Source: Herminiimonas arsenitoxidans (GTDB taxonomy: Bacteria; Pseudomonadota; Gammaproteobacteria; Burkholderiales; Burkholderiaceae_D). From it: 64,000 nt of DNA. The notes beneath the pieces were generated by a model. That model worked only from the letters and a program-made list of their open reading frames with translations. It was not told the origin of the DNA and did no database searches. Shown here in pieces: positions 56,097 through 64,000 of the stretch (position 1 is the first letter of the stretch; every line of letters starts with the position of its first letter). The stretch is taken from contig NZ_LT671418.1 in assembly GCF_900130075.1 (NCBI RefSeq), positions 3,038,001 to 3,102,000 on the forward strand. The letters run 5' to 3'. A program made the position numbers and the translations under genes.

Positions 56097-56920
56097 CCAC
56101 GCAATTAGAACAAGTCGAGGATCAAGGCAGACCCTTGGTTGAGATGAGCGATGTTTCCCTTACCTATGGCGAGGGAGACGATGGTCTGCTGGCTCTTCAG
56201 GGTGTCGATTTGAATATTCAGCAAGGTGAGTTTGTTGCCTTGGTGGGGCCGTCTGGTTGCGGAAAATCGACGATGCTGAAATTGATTAGCGGACTGCGGT
56301 TAGCGAAATCGGGTGCTGTTGTTGTGTCCGGTCGTGAAGTTGATCGTCCATTGAAGTTTGTTGGTATGGCATTCCAAAGTCCAGCGCTGCTGCCGTGGCG
56401 AAACATTCTGAGTAATGTGATGCTGCCATTAGAAATCGTCGAGCCGCATTGCCGCACCTTTAAAAAAGATCTGCCGGTCAATACTGAGCGTGCGCATGCT
56501 CTTTTCAAAAAAGTAGGTTTGAAAGAAGTCGCGCATCGATATCCATGGCAACTATCCGGCGGCATGCAACAACGTGCTTCATTGTGTCGCTCTTTGATAC
56601 ATGAGCCGAAGCTGCTGTTGCTTGATGAACCTTTTGGCGCTCTGGATGCTTTCACGAGAGAAGACTTGTGGGATACGTTGAAGGCATTGTGGAGTGAGCA
56701 AGGATTTACGGTTGTTCTCGTCACGCATGACTTGACTGAGGCGACTTATCTGGCTGATACCGTTCACGTATTTTCACAGCGACCCGGTCGCATTATTCAT
56801 ACACGAAAAATCCCTAACGAATGCAGACGCACGCGGGATGATCGTTATACCGCCTTGTTTGCAGAAGAGGTCGCGAGCTTGCGTGAGTTTGTTGGTCATG
56901 CGCAGGAGGCTCACTCATGA
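56093..56920 (+). CDS. ABC importer ATPase (SsuB/TauB type), first cassette
   Basis: A 275-residue ABC ATPase. Walker A GPSGCGKST is at about residues 53-61, the signature LSGGMQQRASLCRSL at about 153-167, and Walker B LLLLDEPFGALD right after it. The Q-loop is AFQSPALLPWRN, the SsuB/TauB form. The ATG overlaps the binding-protein stop and the permease ATG overlaps this gene's stop (ATGA), so all three subunits are coupled. It drives import of the same unknown ligand. Confidence 0.93.
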   Translation: MTTQLEQVEDQGRPLVEMSDVSLTYGEGDDGLLALQGVDLNIQQGEFVALVGPSGCGKSTMLKLISGLRLAKSGAVVVSGREVDRPLKFVGMAFQSPALLPWRNILSNVMLPLEIVEPHCRTFKKDLPVNTERAHALFKKVGLKEVAHRYPWQLSGGMQQRASLCRSLIHEPKLLLLDEPFGALDAFTREDLWDTLKALWSEQGFTVVLVTHDLTEATYLADTVHVFSQRPGRIIHTRKIPNECRRTRDDRYTALFAEEVASLREFVGHAQEAHS

Positions 56921-57678
56921 ACCGCGTAAAAATTCGTCATGCTCTTGCGCCATGGCTTACTGCATTGGGTTTGTTTTTCCTGTGGGAGTTTGCTTGCCGT
57001 GCATTTGCAGTGCCTGAAATGATCCTGCCTGCACCCAGCCAGATTATTCACTCCATGGTGCAGTATTGGTCGGTCATTCAAGCCGAAGCACTGCAGACTC
57101 TCTTCACGACTCTTGTAGGTTTCGCGCTCGCGATTGTCTTCGGTGTGTTGCTTGGTGTGTTGGTGGGTGCCAGTCCAGAAATCTACCGAGCCATCAATCC
57201 GCTCATGATTGGATTTAATTCCATCCCCAAGGTGGCCATCGTCCCCGTTTTAGTGATGTGGTTCGGCATAGGTACGGTCCCGGCAGTGCTATGTGCATTC
57301 CTCACTGCGTTCTTCCCGATTGCGGTCAATGTCGCTACAGGGATTGCACATTTAGAACCAGAACTTGCAGATGTCTTGCGATCCCTGGGCGCTACTAAGT
57401 CGGTCATTCTAAAAAAAGTGGCATTGCCGCGCGCGCTTCCTTATCTCTTCGCCTCTTTGAAAGTTGCCATTACATTGGCATTCGTCGGTTCAGTTGTGTC
57501 GGAGATGGTCGCAAGTAACGCCGGTATTGGTTACCTATTACTGAATGCCAGTTCTTCATTCCGTGTGCCATTGGTATTTGCCGCGTTGATCGTGGTGGGC
57601 ATCATGGGAATTCTGATGTATGCGATATCAGATTTCATCGAGCGTCGTTCCACATCTTGGGCAAAACGTGGAGAGTAA
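56917..57678 (+). CDS. ABC importer permease (SsuC/TauC type), first cassette
   Basis: A 253-residue permease with about six helices. The EAA loop is LADVLRSLGATKSVILKKVALPRALPY at about 149-175, and SIPKVAIVPVLVMWFGIGTVPAVL is the SsuC/TauC-type core helix pair. AFVGSVVSEMVASNAGIGYLLLNASS completes the family pattern. It is the third gene of the cassette and is followed after 57 bases by a porin. Confidence 0.92.
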   Translation: MNRVKIRHALAPWLTALGLFFLWEFACRAFAVPEMILPAPSQIIHSMVQYWSVIQAEALQTLFTTLVGFALAIVFGVLLGVLVGASPEIYRAINPLMIGFNSIPKVAIVPVLVMWFGIGTVPAVLCAFLTAFFPIAVNVATGIAHLEPELADVLRSLGATKSVILKKVALPRALPYLFASLKVAITLAFVGSVVSEMVASNAGIGYLLLNASSSFRVPLVFAALIVVGIMGILMYAISDFIERRSTSWAKRGE

Positions 57679-57735
57679 TTCTATGCCCGTCCTGTAATAC
57701 AGCAATAACGCTGTTCATCTTTTAGGGAGTTTCCA

Positions 57736-58914
57736 ATGAAGTTAATAAAACATGCTGCCATAGGCAGCGTGCTAGGCCTTGTCGCGTCTGCATTTTCAAT
57801 GAGTGCCTTTGCACAGAGTAATGTGCAAGTCGGCGGTATGGTGGATGTCTACGCTGGCTCCATCAAACGCAGCGGTGATGCTGCGAGCACATCAGTGGTC
57901 AATAGTAGTGGCATGCAAACCTCATGGTGGGGTTTCAAGGGCACGGAAGAACTTGGTGGCGGCTTGCAAGCGCAGTTTGCGCTGACCGGTTTTTTCCGTC
58001 CTGATGTTGGTGGTATGGGGCGCAACAACACGGACACGATGTTCGCGAGAGATGCCAACGTAGGACTTTCTGGTTCATTTGGCCGTGTGTCATTGGGACG
58101 TGATCTTGCGCCTAACTTTGTTCCGACACTGACTTTCAATCCATTCGGTTCCTCGTTCGCCTTTTCGCCGCTGGGCTTGCATACGCAGACATCTTCAAGC
58201 CGCTATCGTGGCCAAGCCTGGTCGGCAACTGTATCCGGCGATACTGCCTGGAGCAACGAGATCATGTACGTTACGCCGCAACTCGGCGGATTTACCACCA
58301 GCTTGTTCTTGCAGCTTGGCGAGCAGGCCGGGAAGTCGGGCAAGAATAATTACGGCGTGAATACCATGTATGCCAAAGGACCGCTCTCTTTCGGCGGCTA
58401 TTTTCAGTCTGTCAAAGTAAGCAATCCGGTTGATTCCGTTACCACAGGTGATTCACGTGTTTTCACGTTTACGCCTTACAACCAAGTGACTGGAGCGACC
58501 TATACTCTGGCCGCGTCCAAGAATGACACCTGGTTTGTTGGTGGTGCTTATGACTTGCAGTTTATGAAGCTGTTTGGGACGCTGAACTATTCAACGACCA
58601 AGCTGATTGGGGCTGTTGACGATAGTAAATACGATTTGAAATCGAATACGGTTCAATTGGGTGTCAGTGTGCCTGTAGGCAAAGGTTCTGTATTGGCCTC
58701 CTGGGCGCGAACCAATGTCAAAGCAGAAGGAGATTTCACGGCGGTGTTGGGAAGCTCAGACGTAAGGTCGTCTATTGTGCGCAATACGGCTTCGCTGGGA
58801 TATGACTACTTCCTCTCCAAGCGTACGGATGTGTATACCGTTGCCAGTTACGACAAGCTGACAGACCAAGCTAGTGGTATTAGCTTTGGTGTAGGCATAC
58901 GCCAGCGCTTCTAA
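57736..58914 (+). CDS. Gram-negative porin
   Basis: A 392-residue outer-membrane porin. The signal peptide ends ...FSMSAFAQS, cleaved before the mature start NVQVGGMVDVYAG. GFKGTEELGGGLQAQFAL is the first barrel turn. The terminal SFGVGIRQRF ends in the Phe needed for barrel assembly. It belongs to the betaproteobacterial OmpC-like trimeric family. Its place after the ABC cassette suggests it admits the same compound through the outer membrane, an inference from position. A stem (CATCGGGGCAG...CTGCTCCGATG, 58921-58951) follows with a weak T-run. Confidence 0.92.
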   Translation: MKLIKHAAIGSVLGLVASAFSMSAFAQSNVQVGGMVDVYAGSIKRSGDAASTSVVNSSGMQTSWWGFKGTEELGGGLQAQFALTGFFRPDVGGMGRNNTDTMFARDANVGLSGSFGRVSLGRDLAPNFVPTLTFNPFGSSFAFSPLGLHTQTSSSRYRGQAWSATVSGDTAWSNEIMYVTPQLGGFTTSLFLQLGEQAGKSGKNNYGVNTMYAKGPLSFGGYFQSVKVSNPVDSVTTGDSRVFTFTPYNQVTGATYTLAASKNDTWFVGGAYDLQFMKLFGTLNYSTTKLIGAVDDSKYDLKSNTVQLGVSVPVGKGSVLASWARTNVKAEGDFTAVLGSSDVRSSIVRNTASLGYDYFLSKRTDVYTVASYDKLTDQASGISFGVGIRQRF

Positions 58915-59332
58915 TATATACATCGGGGCAGTGCAGTCGTGCTGCTCCGATGAAATGCTTATTTCCAGTATTCATAAAAAATTTGACTGAGCACTGCAAT
59001 GAAGTTTTGTCACAGAGATGCTCGAGTCAAATTATTCCAAGTGACATTGAGTCCATTACTCCAGTCCTTCTCATTTATTCAACTGCCATCAATGTAATGC
59101 ACTCAAGTGGTGCGATTGCGCACCAGTGCGACACGATGCGCTTTCATTCAGTACACACCTAAGTTTCAGTCTAGCGTTGGTCAGCATTTTGTTAATCAAT
59201 CGTACAAGAAACGTAGTGGCACAGACCTTGCTATGACGTAGTTAAGCTTGTACACAAGAAGGTATTCTAATTACCGATCTGGTGTTGGCAGGCCGAACGT
59301 GAGCTTACTCGTCAACTTTAAAAGGATCAGCC
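58915..59332. other. Intergenic region between porin and second ABC cassette
   Basis: 418 bases with no supported gene. Just after the porin is the imperfect hairpin already noted. GGTGCG...CGCACC near 59109-59124 is another short stem. A single GTGGCA at 59216-59221 matches the core found in the first cassette's leader, but so short a match may be chance. The sequence AAAAGGATC just before 59333 is the ribosome-binding site of the next gene. A promoter for the second cassette must be here; I could not assign it. Confidence 0.4.
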
Positions 59333-60280
59333 ATGCACTCTCGCAGAAAATTTATTGCCACCCTGATTGCCGCATCGTTTGCATACGCTGCAGGCTCTAC
59401 TTCAGCGCTGGCCGCGGATCAGGTGATTCGTGTTGGTACGCTCAAACTGATGCACGGCATCACGCCTTACTTCTACGATAAGTTCACGCCACCGGGCTAC
59501 AAGATAGAAGTGATTCCATTCGAGACACCGACTGATGGCAAGAATGCAGTCGCTACCAAGTCTGTCGATTTCGGCACCTATGGTTTGGCAGCAGCAACGC
59601 TGGGTGCCGCAGCCGGCGAACCTATTGTGATAGTCGCAGCACAATGCAATCGCGGTATGGCGGTGGTGGCACGTGCTGATAGCAAGATCGCTTCTATCAA
59701 GGATTTGAAAGGCCACCGCGTTGGCATATTGCCGGGTTCTACACAGGAGGTCGTGATTCTCGATCGCTTGAAACAAGAGGGTATGACGGTCAAGGACATC
59801 ACGCCGGTACGCGTGTCCTTCAGCGAAATGGCATCCGCGCTTGAGCGCGGCGATATCGATGCCTTCGTCGGTGCAGAACCTGGTCCATCGATCAGCGTCA
59901 GCCGCGGCATTGGCAAGATTGTCGAGTATCCGTATTCAACACCGACCGGCACCGTCAACATGGTCATGACTACGCATGCAGACAACATCAAGAACAAGCA
60001 GGAACTGATCAAGGTGTTCTTGAAGATCCATCGTCAGGCAACTGAATACGCAATGGCGAATCGTGCTGCCTTTGTATCCATGACAGAACAGAAGCTGGGT
60101 CTGCCGGCCAAAGTAGCGGAACTGGCTGCACCTAACGTTGAGCTGACATGGAAATTGGATGATGAATGGATCAAACGTGCCAAGTATTACGGTTCGCAAA
60201 TGCTGGATAAAAAACAGATCCGCCAATTGCCTGATTACGGCACTTTCATCGATGCCAGCTTCAATCAGCAAGTCAAGTAA
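59333..60280 (+). CDS. ABC importer substrate-binding protein (NMT1/SsuA type), second cassette
   Basis: A 315-residue binding protein with a twin-Arg-free signal peptide (MHSRRKFIATLIAASFAYAAGSTSALA) before ADQVIRVGTLKLMHGITPYFYDKF. PPGYKIEVIPFETPTDGKNAVATKSVDFGTYGLAAATLGAA and LKGHRVGILPGSTQEVVILDRLK follow the NMT1/SsuA/TauA group. The two Arg near the start (RRKF) resemble a weak Tat motif. It is only distantly like the first cassette's binding protein, so the two importers probably take related but different compounds. Ligand unknown. Confidence 0.85.
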   Translation: MHSRRKFIATLIAASFAYAAGSTSALAADQVIRVGTLKLMHGITPYFYDKFTPPGYKIEVIPFETPTDGKNAVATKSVDFGTYGLAAATLGAAAGEPIVIVAAQCNRGMAVVARADSKIASIKDLKGHRVGILPGSTQEVVILDRLKQEGMTVKDITPVRVSFSEMASALERGDIDAFVGAEPGPSISVSRGIGKIVEYPYSTPTGTVNMVMTTHADNIKNKQELIKVFLKIHRQATEYAMANRAAFVSMTEQKLGLPAKVAELAAPNVELTWKLDDEWIKRAKYYGSQMLDKKQIRQLPDYGTFIDASFNQQVK

Positions 60281-60318
60281 GTAACAAGTTAAGCAAGCAT
60301 TATCTGGAAGGATTTATC

Positions 60319-61149
60319 GTGGAACAAACCGTCGAGTTACCAATGAAAATTGTCAGGCCGGATGTGTGGCCGCGCATCAAGCGTTGGCTGACTCCGTTGA
60401 TCGTGCCGCTGCTGTTGTTGGTGGGGTGGCATTTTGGTGTGAAGCTGTCCGGTACTCGGCTCATTCCTTTGCCGAAAGAAGTCGGCCTGATGTTGTATGA
60501 CTTCGCATTTGGCGGGATCTACGATGATGCTTTCAGTGCAACGCTGCCATTGCATCTGTGGAAATCGGTCACGCGCGTCTACGGTGGTTTCTTCGCTGCT
60601 GCGCTGGTCGGTATTCCACTCGGTTTGCTGATAGGCCGCATCAAGGTGATACGCGATTTGTTTGATCCAACCTTGCAATTGCTGCGTCCGGTGCCGGTAA
60701 CGGCATGGTTGCCACTGTCGATGATTTTCTTCGGCATTGGTCCTAACGCTGCGATCTTCCTCGTATTCCTTGGCGCGTTTTATCCGATAGTGTTCAATAC
60801 GACGTTTGGCGTGAAGGCAGTTGATAACCGTTTGTTTGAAGCGGCCTTGATGCTGGGTTGTAACGGCTCATCCTTGTTCCGTCAGGTGGTGTTGCCGGCT
60901 GCGATGCCATCCATCTTGAATGGCTTGCGCCTCGGTCACGGCTTTGCCTGGATCTTGATCGTAGTGGGTGAAATGACCGGCGTACCGGAAGGTCTGGGCG
61001 CAGTGATCATGGATGGTCGCATGTTGTCGCGTACCGATCTGGTGATCGCCGGCATGGTTGTCATCGGCATAGTCGGTTACAGCACGGATCGCATATTGGT
61101 CGCCATCAATAACTATTTACTCAAATGGAGCCCGCAACATCATGTCTGA
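60319..61149 (+). CDS. ABC importer permease, second cassette
   Basis: A 276-residue permease with about six helices. The EAA loop is EAALMLGCNGSSLFRQVVLPAAMPS at about 174-198, and RPVPVTAWLPLSMIFFGIGPNAAIFLV is the SsuC-like core. It begins at GTG 60319 with GAAGGA nine bases upstream. It overlaps the ATPase gene by 8 bases. It works with the preceding binding protein and following ATPase. Confidence 0.9.
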   Translation: MEQTVELPMKIVRPDVWPRIKRWLTPLIVPLLLLVGWHFGVKLSGTRLIPLPKEVGLMLYDFAFGGIYDDAFSATLPLHLWKSVTRVYGGFFAAALVGIPLGLLIGRIKVIRDLFDPTLQLLRPVPVTAWLPLSMIFFGIGPNAAIFLVFLGAFYPIVFNTTFGVKAVDNRLFEAALMLGCNGSSLFRQVVLPAAMPSILNGLRLGHGFAWILIVVGEMTGVPEGLGAVIMDGRMLSRTDLVIAGMVVIGIVGYSTDRILVAINNYLLKWSPQHHV

Positions 61150-61939
61150 TACTTACTCCGAACGTCGCCCGCTGCCGGCGATAGATATCAAAGGCGTCAG
61201 CAAGGTTTTCTCTATCGGTGGACAAACCGTGCAGGCTTTGCGTGAAGTGAACCTGACCATCAACAAGGGTGAATTCGTTTGTTTGATTGGTGCTTCCGGT
61301 TGCGGTAAATCGACACTGCTGCGCATCATGGCTGGCTTTGAAACGACGTCGTCCGGCAGCGCCAATATGTATGGCATGCCTATCGATGGACCTAGTCCTG
61401 AGCGCGGCATGGTGTTTCAGGATTACGGCTTGTTCCCATGGCTGACGGTGAAAGAAAACATCGGCTTTGGTCAGCGCCAACGCAATCTGCCGAAAGCCAA
61501 GCTGGAAGAACTGTCGGCTTACTACACCGATATGGTGGGCCTGACCAAGTTCGCCAATTACTATCCGGGGCAATTGTCCGGCGGTATGAAGCAACGCGTG
61601 GCGATTGCACGTGTGCTGGCTAATGATTGCGAAGTGTTGTTGATGGATGAACCTTTTGGCGCACTTGATGCATTAACGCGTGAAAAATTGCAGCAGGATT
61701 TGCTGGAAATCTGGGAGCGCACTAAAGTTACCGTGGTCTTCGTTACACATGCAGTAGAAGAAGCGGTGATGTTGTCGGATCGCGTCGTTGTGATGACAGC
61801 CGGTCCCGGCCGCATTGAAGAAGACATCAAACTTGAGCTGGCGCGCCCACGTGATATTACTGCGGTTCAATTCAATGAAATACGTCGCGATATCACGCAA
61901 TACCTGACCAGCCATGTGTCGAGCAAGGTCGCTGCATGA
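61142..61939 (+). CDS. ABC importer ATPase (SsuB/TauB type), second cassette
   Basis: A 265-residue ABC ATPase. Walker A GASGCGKST is near residues 51-59, the Q-loop in MVFQDYGLFPWLT, the signature LSGGMKQRVAIARVL at about 144-158, and Walker B LLMDEPFGALD just after. VTHAVEEAVMLSDRVVVMT gives the His-loop. It is the third gene of the second cassette, in permease-then-ATPase order, the reverse of the first cassette. A dRS3-like repeat and the hydrolase gene follow. Confidence 0.92.
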   Translation: MSDTYSERRPLPAIDIKGVSKVFSIGGQTVQALREVNLTINKGEFVCLIGASGCGKSTLLRIMAGFETTSSGSANMYGMPIDGPSPERGMVFQDYGLFPWLTVKENIGFGQRQRNLPKAKLEELSAYYTDMVGLTKFANYYPGQLSGGMKQRVAIARVLANDCEVLLMDEPFGALDALTREKLQQDLLEIWERTKVTVVFVTHAVEEAVMLSDRVVVMTAGPGRIEEDIKLELARPRDITAVQFNEIRRDITQYLTSHVSSKVAA

Positions 61940-61989
61940 GTTTGGTTTGACATGCCCGCAGGTGAGAATTCACGCTACCATTGCACAGG

Positions 61990-62009
61990 ATTCCCGCCGT
62001 CGCGGGAAT
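61990..62009. repeat. dRS3-like 20-base inverted repeat
   Basis: ATTCCC and GGGAAT enclose 8 bases (GCCGTCGC); pairing extends inward to 8-bp arms. This is exactly the form of the neisserial dRS3 repeat, which is reported as a target for filamentous phage integration there. There is no U-run, so it is not an intrinsic terminator. It lies between the second ABC cassette and the hydrolase gene. Only one copy was noticed in the window. Confidence 0.5.
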
Positions 62010-62033
62010 AACAGCCTGATTGAATAGGAAAGC

Positions 62034-62855
62034 ATGACACCGATTTATCGCGGGATGGATCAGGCAGCGCTAGACGCTGGTTATAACAACTCTTTGGCAG
62101 TGGCGAATAGCAGTGCGCTGTTGGCGGATTTTGACCAGCGTAGTGCTGCCTTGCGTGCCGAGTACAGCAGCCATCTGGATTTGCGTTATGGTCAGGCAGA
62201 GCGTAATCGCATCGATTACTTTGCCGGCGACCAGCCGGGGCCTTTGTTGATTTTTATCCACGGTGGTTACTGGCAAATGCGTGCGAAGGAAACTTTCAGT
62301 TTTCTAGCGGCGGGGCCTTTGGCACACGGCATGCACGTAGCGCTGGTCGGTTATACGTTGGCACCGGATGCTACTTTGACAGAAATTGTGAGTGAAGTAC
62401 GCGCATCGATTGCATGGCTGAGAAATCATGCTGCCGATTTTGGCGGCGATCCGAATCGAATGATTGTGTCAGGCTGGTCTGCCGGTGGTCACTTGACGGC
62501 GATGTGCATGGATGAGCCTGGCGTCATCGGTGGCGTAGCGATCAGTGGTATTTACGATCTGGCACCAGTACGTCTTTGCTACCTGAACAATAAGTTGCAA
62601 TTGAGTGATGACGAAGTGCAGTCTCTCAGTCCTTTGTCTTTACCTTTGAGCTTGCATCCGCTGGTCTTGATGTACGGCTCCGACGAGTTGCCTGAACTGC
62701 AAAGGCAATCGGAACAATTCGGCGCAGCGCGCAGTGGCTTGCCTGGCAAATTGGTGCCGTTGGCGCAACGCAATCACTTTACGATCTTGAACGAATTGGC
62801 CGCACCTGATGGTGCGATCACGCGCGAAGTTTGTGCGCTGGCAGGCATCAAGTAG
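62034..62855 (+). CDS. Alpha/beta hydrolase (kynurenine-formamidase-like)
   Basis: A 273-residue alpha/beta hydrolase. The oxyanion motif HGGYWQ is near residue 78, the nucleophile elbow GWSAGG near 150 (GxSxG), and the His of the triad probably in RNHFTI near 247. The layout is that of arylformamidase (kynurenine formamidase) and hormone-sensitive-lipase relatives. Its position after two NMT1-type importers suggests it acts on the imported compound, for example by hydrolysing an amide or formyl group; that is inference. It is convergent with the GlxA-like regulator. Confidence 0.83.
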   Translation: MTPIYRGMDQAALDAGYNNSLAVANSSALLADFDQRSAALRAEYSSHLDLRYGQAERNRIDYFAGDQPGPLLIFIHGGYWQMRAKETFSFLAAGPLAHGMHVALVGYTLAPDATLTEIVSEVRASIAWLRNHAADFGGDPNRMIVSGWSAGGHLTAMCMDEPGVIGGVAISGIYDLAPVRLCYLNNKLQLSDDEVQSLSPLSLPLSLHPLVLMYGSDELPELQRQSEQFGAARSGLPGKLVPLAQRNHFTILNELAAPDGAITREVCALAGIK

Positions 62856-62866
62856 ATCCGGCCTTT

Positions 62867-63850
62867 TTATGAGCGCTGTACGGGCTCTTCCGAATGGAAG
62901 CGTTGGCGGTAATCGGCAGGACTGATACCTAATCGTTTGGAGAAGATGCGGCGTAAGGTGGCGGCATTAGTGAGGCCGCAACGACGTGCGATGTCACTCA
63001 AGCCGAGGTCAGTCGCTTCCAGATAGCGGCGTGCCGCATCGATGCGCGCATCGTTGACGAAGTTCATCAAGGTCAAACCGGTTTCCTGCTTGAAGATACG
63101 CGAGAGATTGCGTGCGCTCATCTGCATGGCTTCTGCAATGCTCAACAAGGTATGTTCGACCTCCAGATTGTCGAGCACATAGCTTTGCACTGCAGCGATA
63201 GGTGTATCGTTTTCTACTTGTGCTTCCAATAGCGGGCTGAATTGCGATTGCCCGCCTGCGCGTCGCAGATATACGATCAGATACTTGGCAACATCAAGTG
63301 CCATCTGCTTGCCGAAATCCTCTTCTATCAATGCCAGCGACAGATCTATGCCAGCCGTCACGCCTGCAGTGGTGTAGAGCACATCGTCCTTGACGTAAAT
63401 GCGATCCGGTTCCACCTTGGCCTTGCGGAACATGCTGGTCAGACGCGCTGCATCCATCCAGTGTGTAGTCACCGTTTTGCCATTGATCATGCCGGCGGCA
63501 CCGAGTGCGAATACGCCGTTGCAGATGGCACCTATGCGGCGGCAGTTTTCGCCTTGCGCAGCCAGCCAGTCGGTTAGTGTGGTGTCTTCCAGTATGTCGA
63601 ACACGCCCAGCCCGCCCGGCACGATCAGCGTATCGAAGTGCGGGCAAGGATCGAAGATGGTGCGATCCGGCATGATCGTCAATCCGCTGGATGACTGTAT
63701 CGGTCCGCGTGTGGTCGCGATGGTCAGAATTTCATATTCACAGTCACCGCCGCTGAGTACTTTTACTTCGGCAAAGGCATCGCTGGGTGCTGCAATATCC
63801 AGCATCTGGAAGCGTGGGAAAACGACGAGGCCGACGGTTATTTTGCGCAT
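62867..63850 (-). CDS. GlxA-family transcriptional regulator (DJ-1/PfpI + AraC HTH)
   Basis: A 327-residue regulator. The N-terminal DJ-1/PfpI-like domain (about 1-190) has VGLVVFPRFQMLDIAAPSDAF and the nucleophile-elbow-like AICNGVFALGAAG with its Cys near 109. The C-terminal AraC helix-turn-helix pair runs from about 220 (EHTLLSIAEAMQMSARNLSRIF) to GLSDIARRCGLTNAATLRRIFSKRLG. This family often controls catabolic genes for N-containing compounds. It ends 11 bases from the convergent hydrolase gene; whether it controls the ABC cassettes is not shown. Confidence 0.9.
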   Translation of the reverse strand: MRKITVGLVVFPRFQMLDIAAPSDAFAEVKVLSGGDCEYEILTIATTRGPIQSSSGLTIMPDRTIFDPCPHFDTLIVPGGLGVFDILEDTTLTDWLAAQGENCRRIGAICNGVFALGAAGMINGKTVTTHWMDAARLTSMFRKAKVEPDRIYVKDDVLYTTAGVTAGIDLSLALIEEDFGKQMALDVAKYLIVYLRRAGGQSQFSPLLEAQVENDTPIAAVQSYVLDNLEVEHTLLSIAEAMQMSARNLSRIFKQETGLTLMNFVNDARIDAARRYLEATDLGLSDIARRCGLTNAATLRRIFSKRLGISPADYRQRFHSEEPVQRS

Positions 63851-63969
63851 GAGGAATGATGAACGGAATACGTATGAAGGGCAGGAATTAAATATCTGTG
63901 CAAATCATACCTGATGCCTTGTGCGTACATCCTTTCCATTGGTTTGTGAGTCAAGGTGATGATGGATGT

Positions 63970-63995
63970 GAAAAAGCGCCTTGCGGCGCTTTTTC
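63970..63995. terminator. Rho-independent terminator at the window edge
   Basis: AAAAAGCGCC, a TTGC loop and GGCGCTTTTT form a near-perfect stem (63971-63994) active in both directions. No gene in the window ends here, so it probably closes a gene beyond base 64000. The 63851-63969 stretch holds the upstream region of the GlxA-like gene with nothing else recognised. Confidence 0.8.
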
Positions 63996-64000
63996 GTGAA

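Noticed and set aside
58950..59162. 70-codon open frame after the porin
   Set aside because: No ribosome-binding site, no recognisable domain, and it starts at the porin's trailing hairpin.
61990..62009. Intrinsic terminator after the second ABC cassette
   Set aside because: The stem is strong but is followed by AACAGCC rather than a T-run on either strand.
1..64000. CRISPR array, prophage or insertion sequence
   Set aside because: No regular direct-repeat array, transposase, integrase or terminal inverted repeat was seen.

Overview
The window reads as ordinary chromosome of a Gram-negative betaproteobacterium, probably of the Oxalobacteraceae (Herminiimonas/Janthinobacterium type). That placement is inference from recalled family gene orders: prs - tRNA-Gln - ispE - lolB, ptsN-hprK-rapZ, ubiE...ubiJ-ubiB, aspS-nudB-clsB. 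The moderate base composition, outer-membrane lipoprotein, porin and ubiquinone genes fit. Coding density is high. No insertion sequence, prophage, CRISPR array or rRNA was seen.

Layout. 1-4.6 kb (minus): truncated prs, tRNA-Gln(UUG), ispE, lolB, a TPR protein. 4.7-8.6 kb (plus): mutM, a dynamin-like GTPase, mutY. 8.7-11.7 kb (minus): a LON-domain protein, then rapZ, hprK and ptsN, a PTS-related regulatory set. 11.9-22.1 kb (minus): eleven tightly packed genes forming an aryl-polyene (APE)-type biosynthetic operon: ACP, COG4648 membrane protein, AMP-ligase fused to a dehydratase, LpxL-like acyltransferase, LolA-like carrier, MMPL exporter, ketosynthase, chain-length factor, dehydratase, ketoreductase and GT2 glycosyltransferase. 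22.4-24.8 kb (minus): queF and ilvA. 25-34.7 kb (plus): yqaA-like gene, a 1332-residue FAD/Fe-S oxidoreductase, HIT, DUF971, ubiE, Tim44-like protein, ubiJ, ubiB. 34.8-39.8 kb: orphan lipoprotein, polyamine ABC importer, ABM-domain gene. 39.8-47.1 kb: FmdB, DUF502, aspS, nudB, YbhP-like, clsB, MFS exporter. 47.2-48.6 kb (minus): ECF sigma and anti-sigma. 48.8-54.7 kb: hslR and a beta-oxidation operon. 55-63.9 kb: two NMT1/SsuA-type ABC importers, a porin, an alpha/beta hydrolase and a divergently facing GlxA-type regulator, for an unknown substrate.

How they work together. The APE operon carries most of what is needed to load, extend, reduce, dehydrate, lipidate and move an aryl-polyene lipid toward the outer membrane. 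It lacks several parts known from other APE loci. ubiE, ubiJ and ubiB serve ubiquinone synthesis. The acyl-CoA dehydrogenase, FadN-type bifunctional enzyme and thiolase form a complete beta-oxidation spiral. The last 9 kb is the most accessory-looking part and the least explained.

Limits. Everything is by eye from sequence and translation. Family names rest on recognised motifs, not searches. Start codons were chosen from overlaps, ribosome-binding sites and family N-termini, and several differ from the longest open frame.
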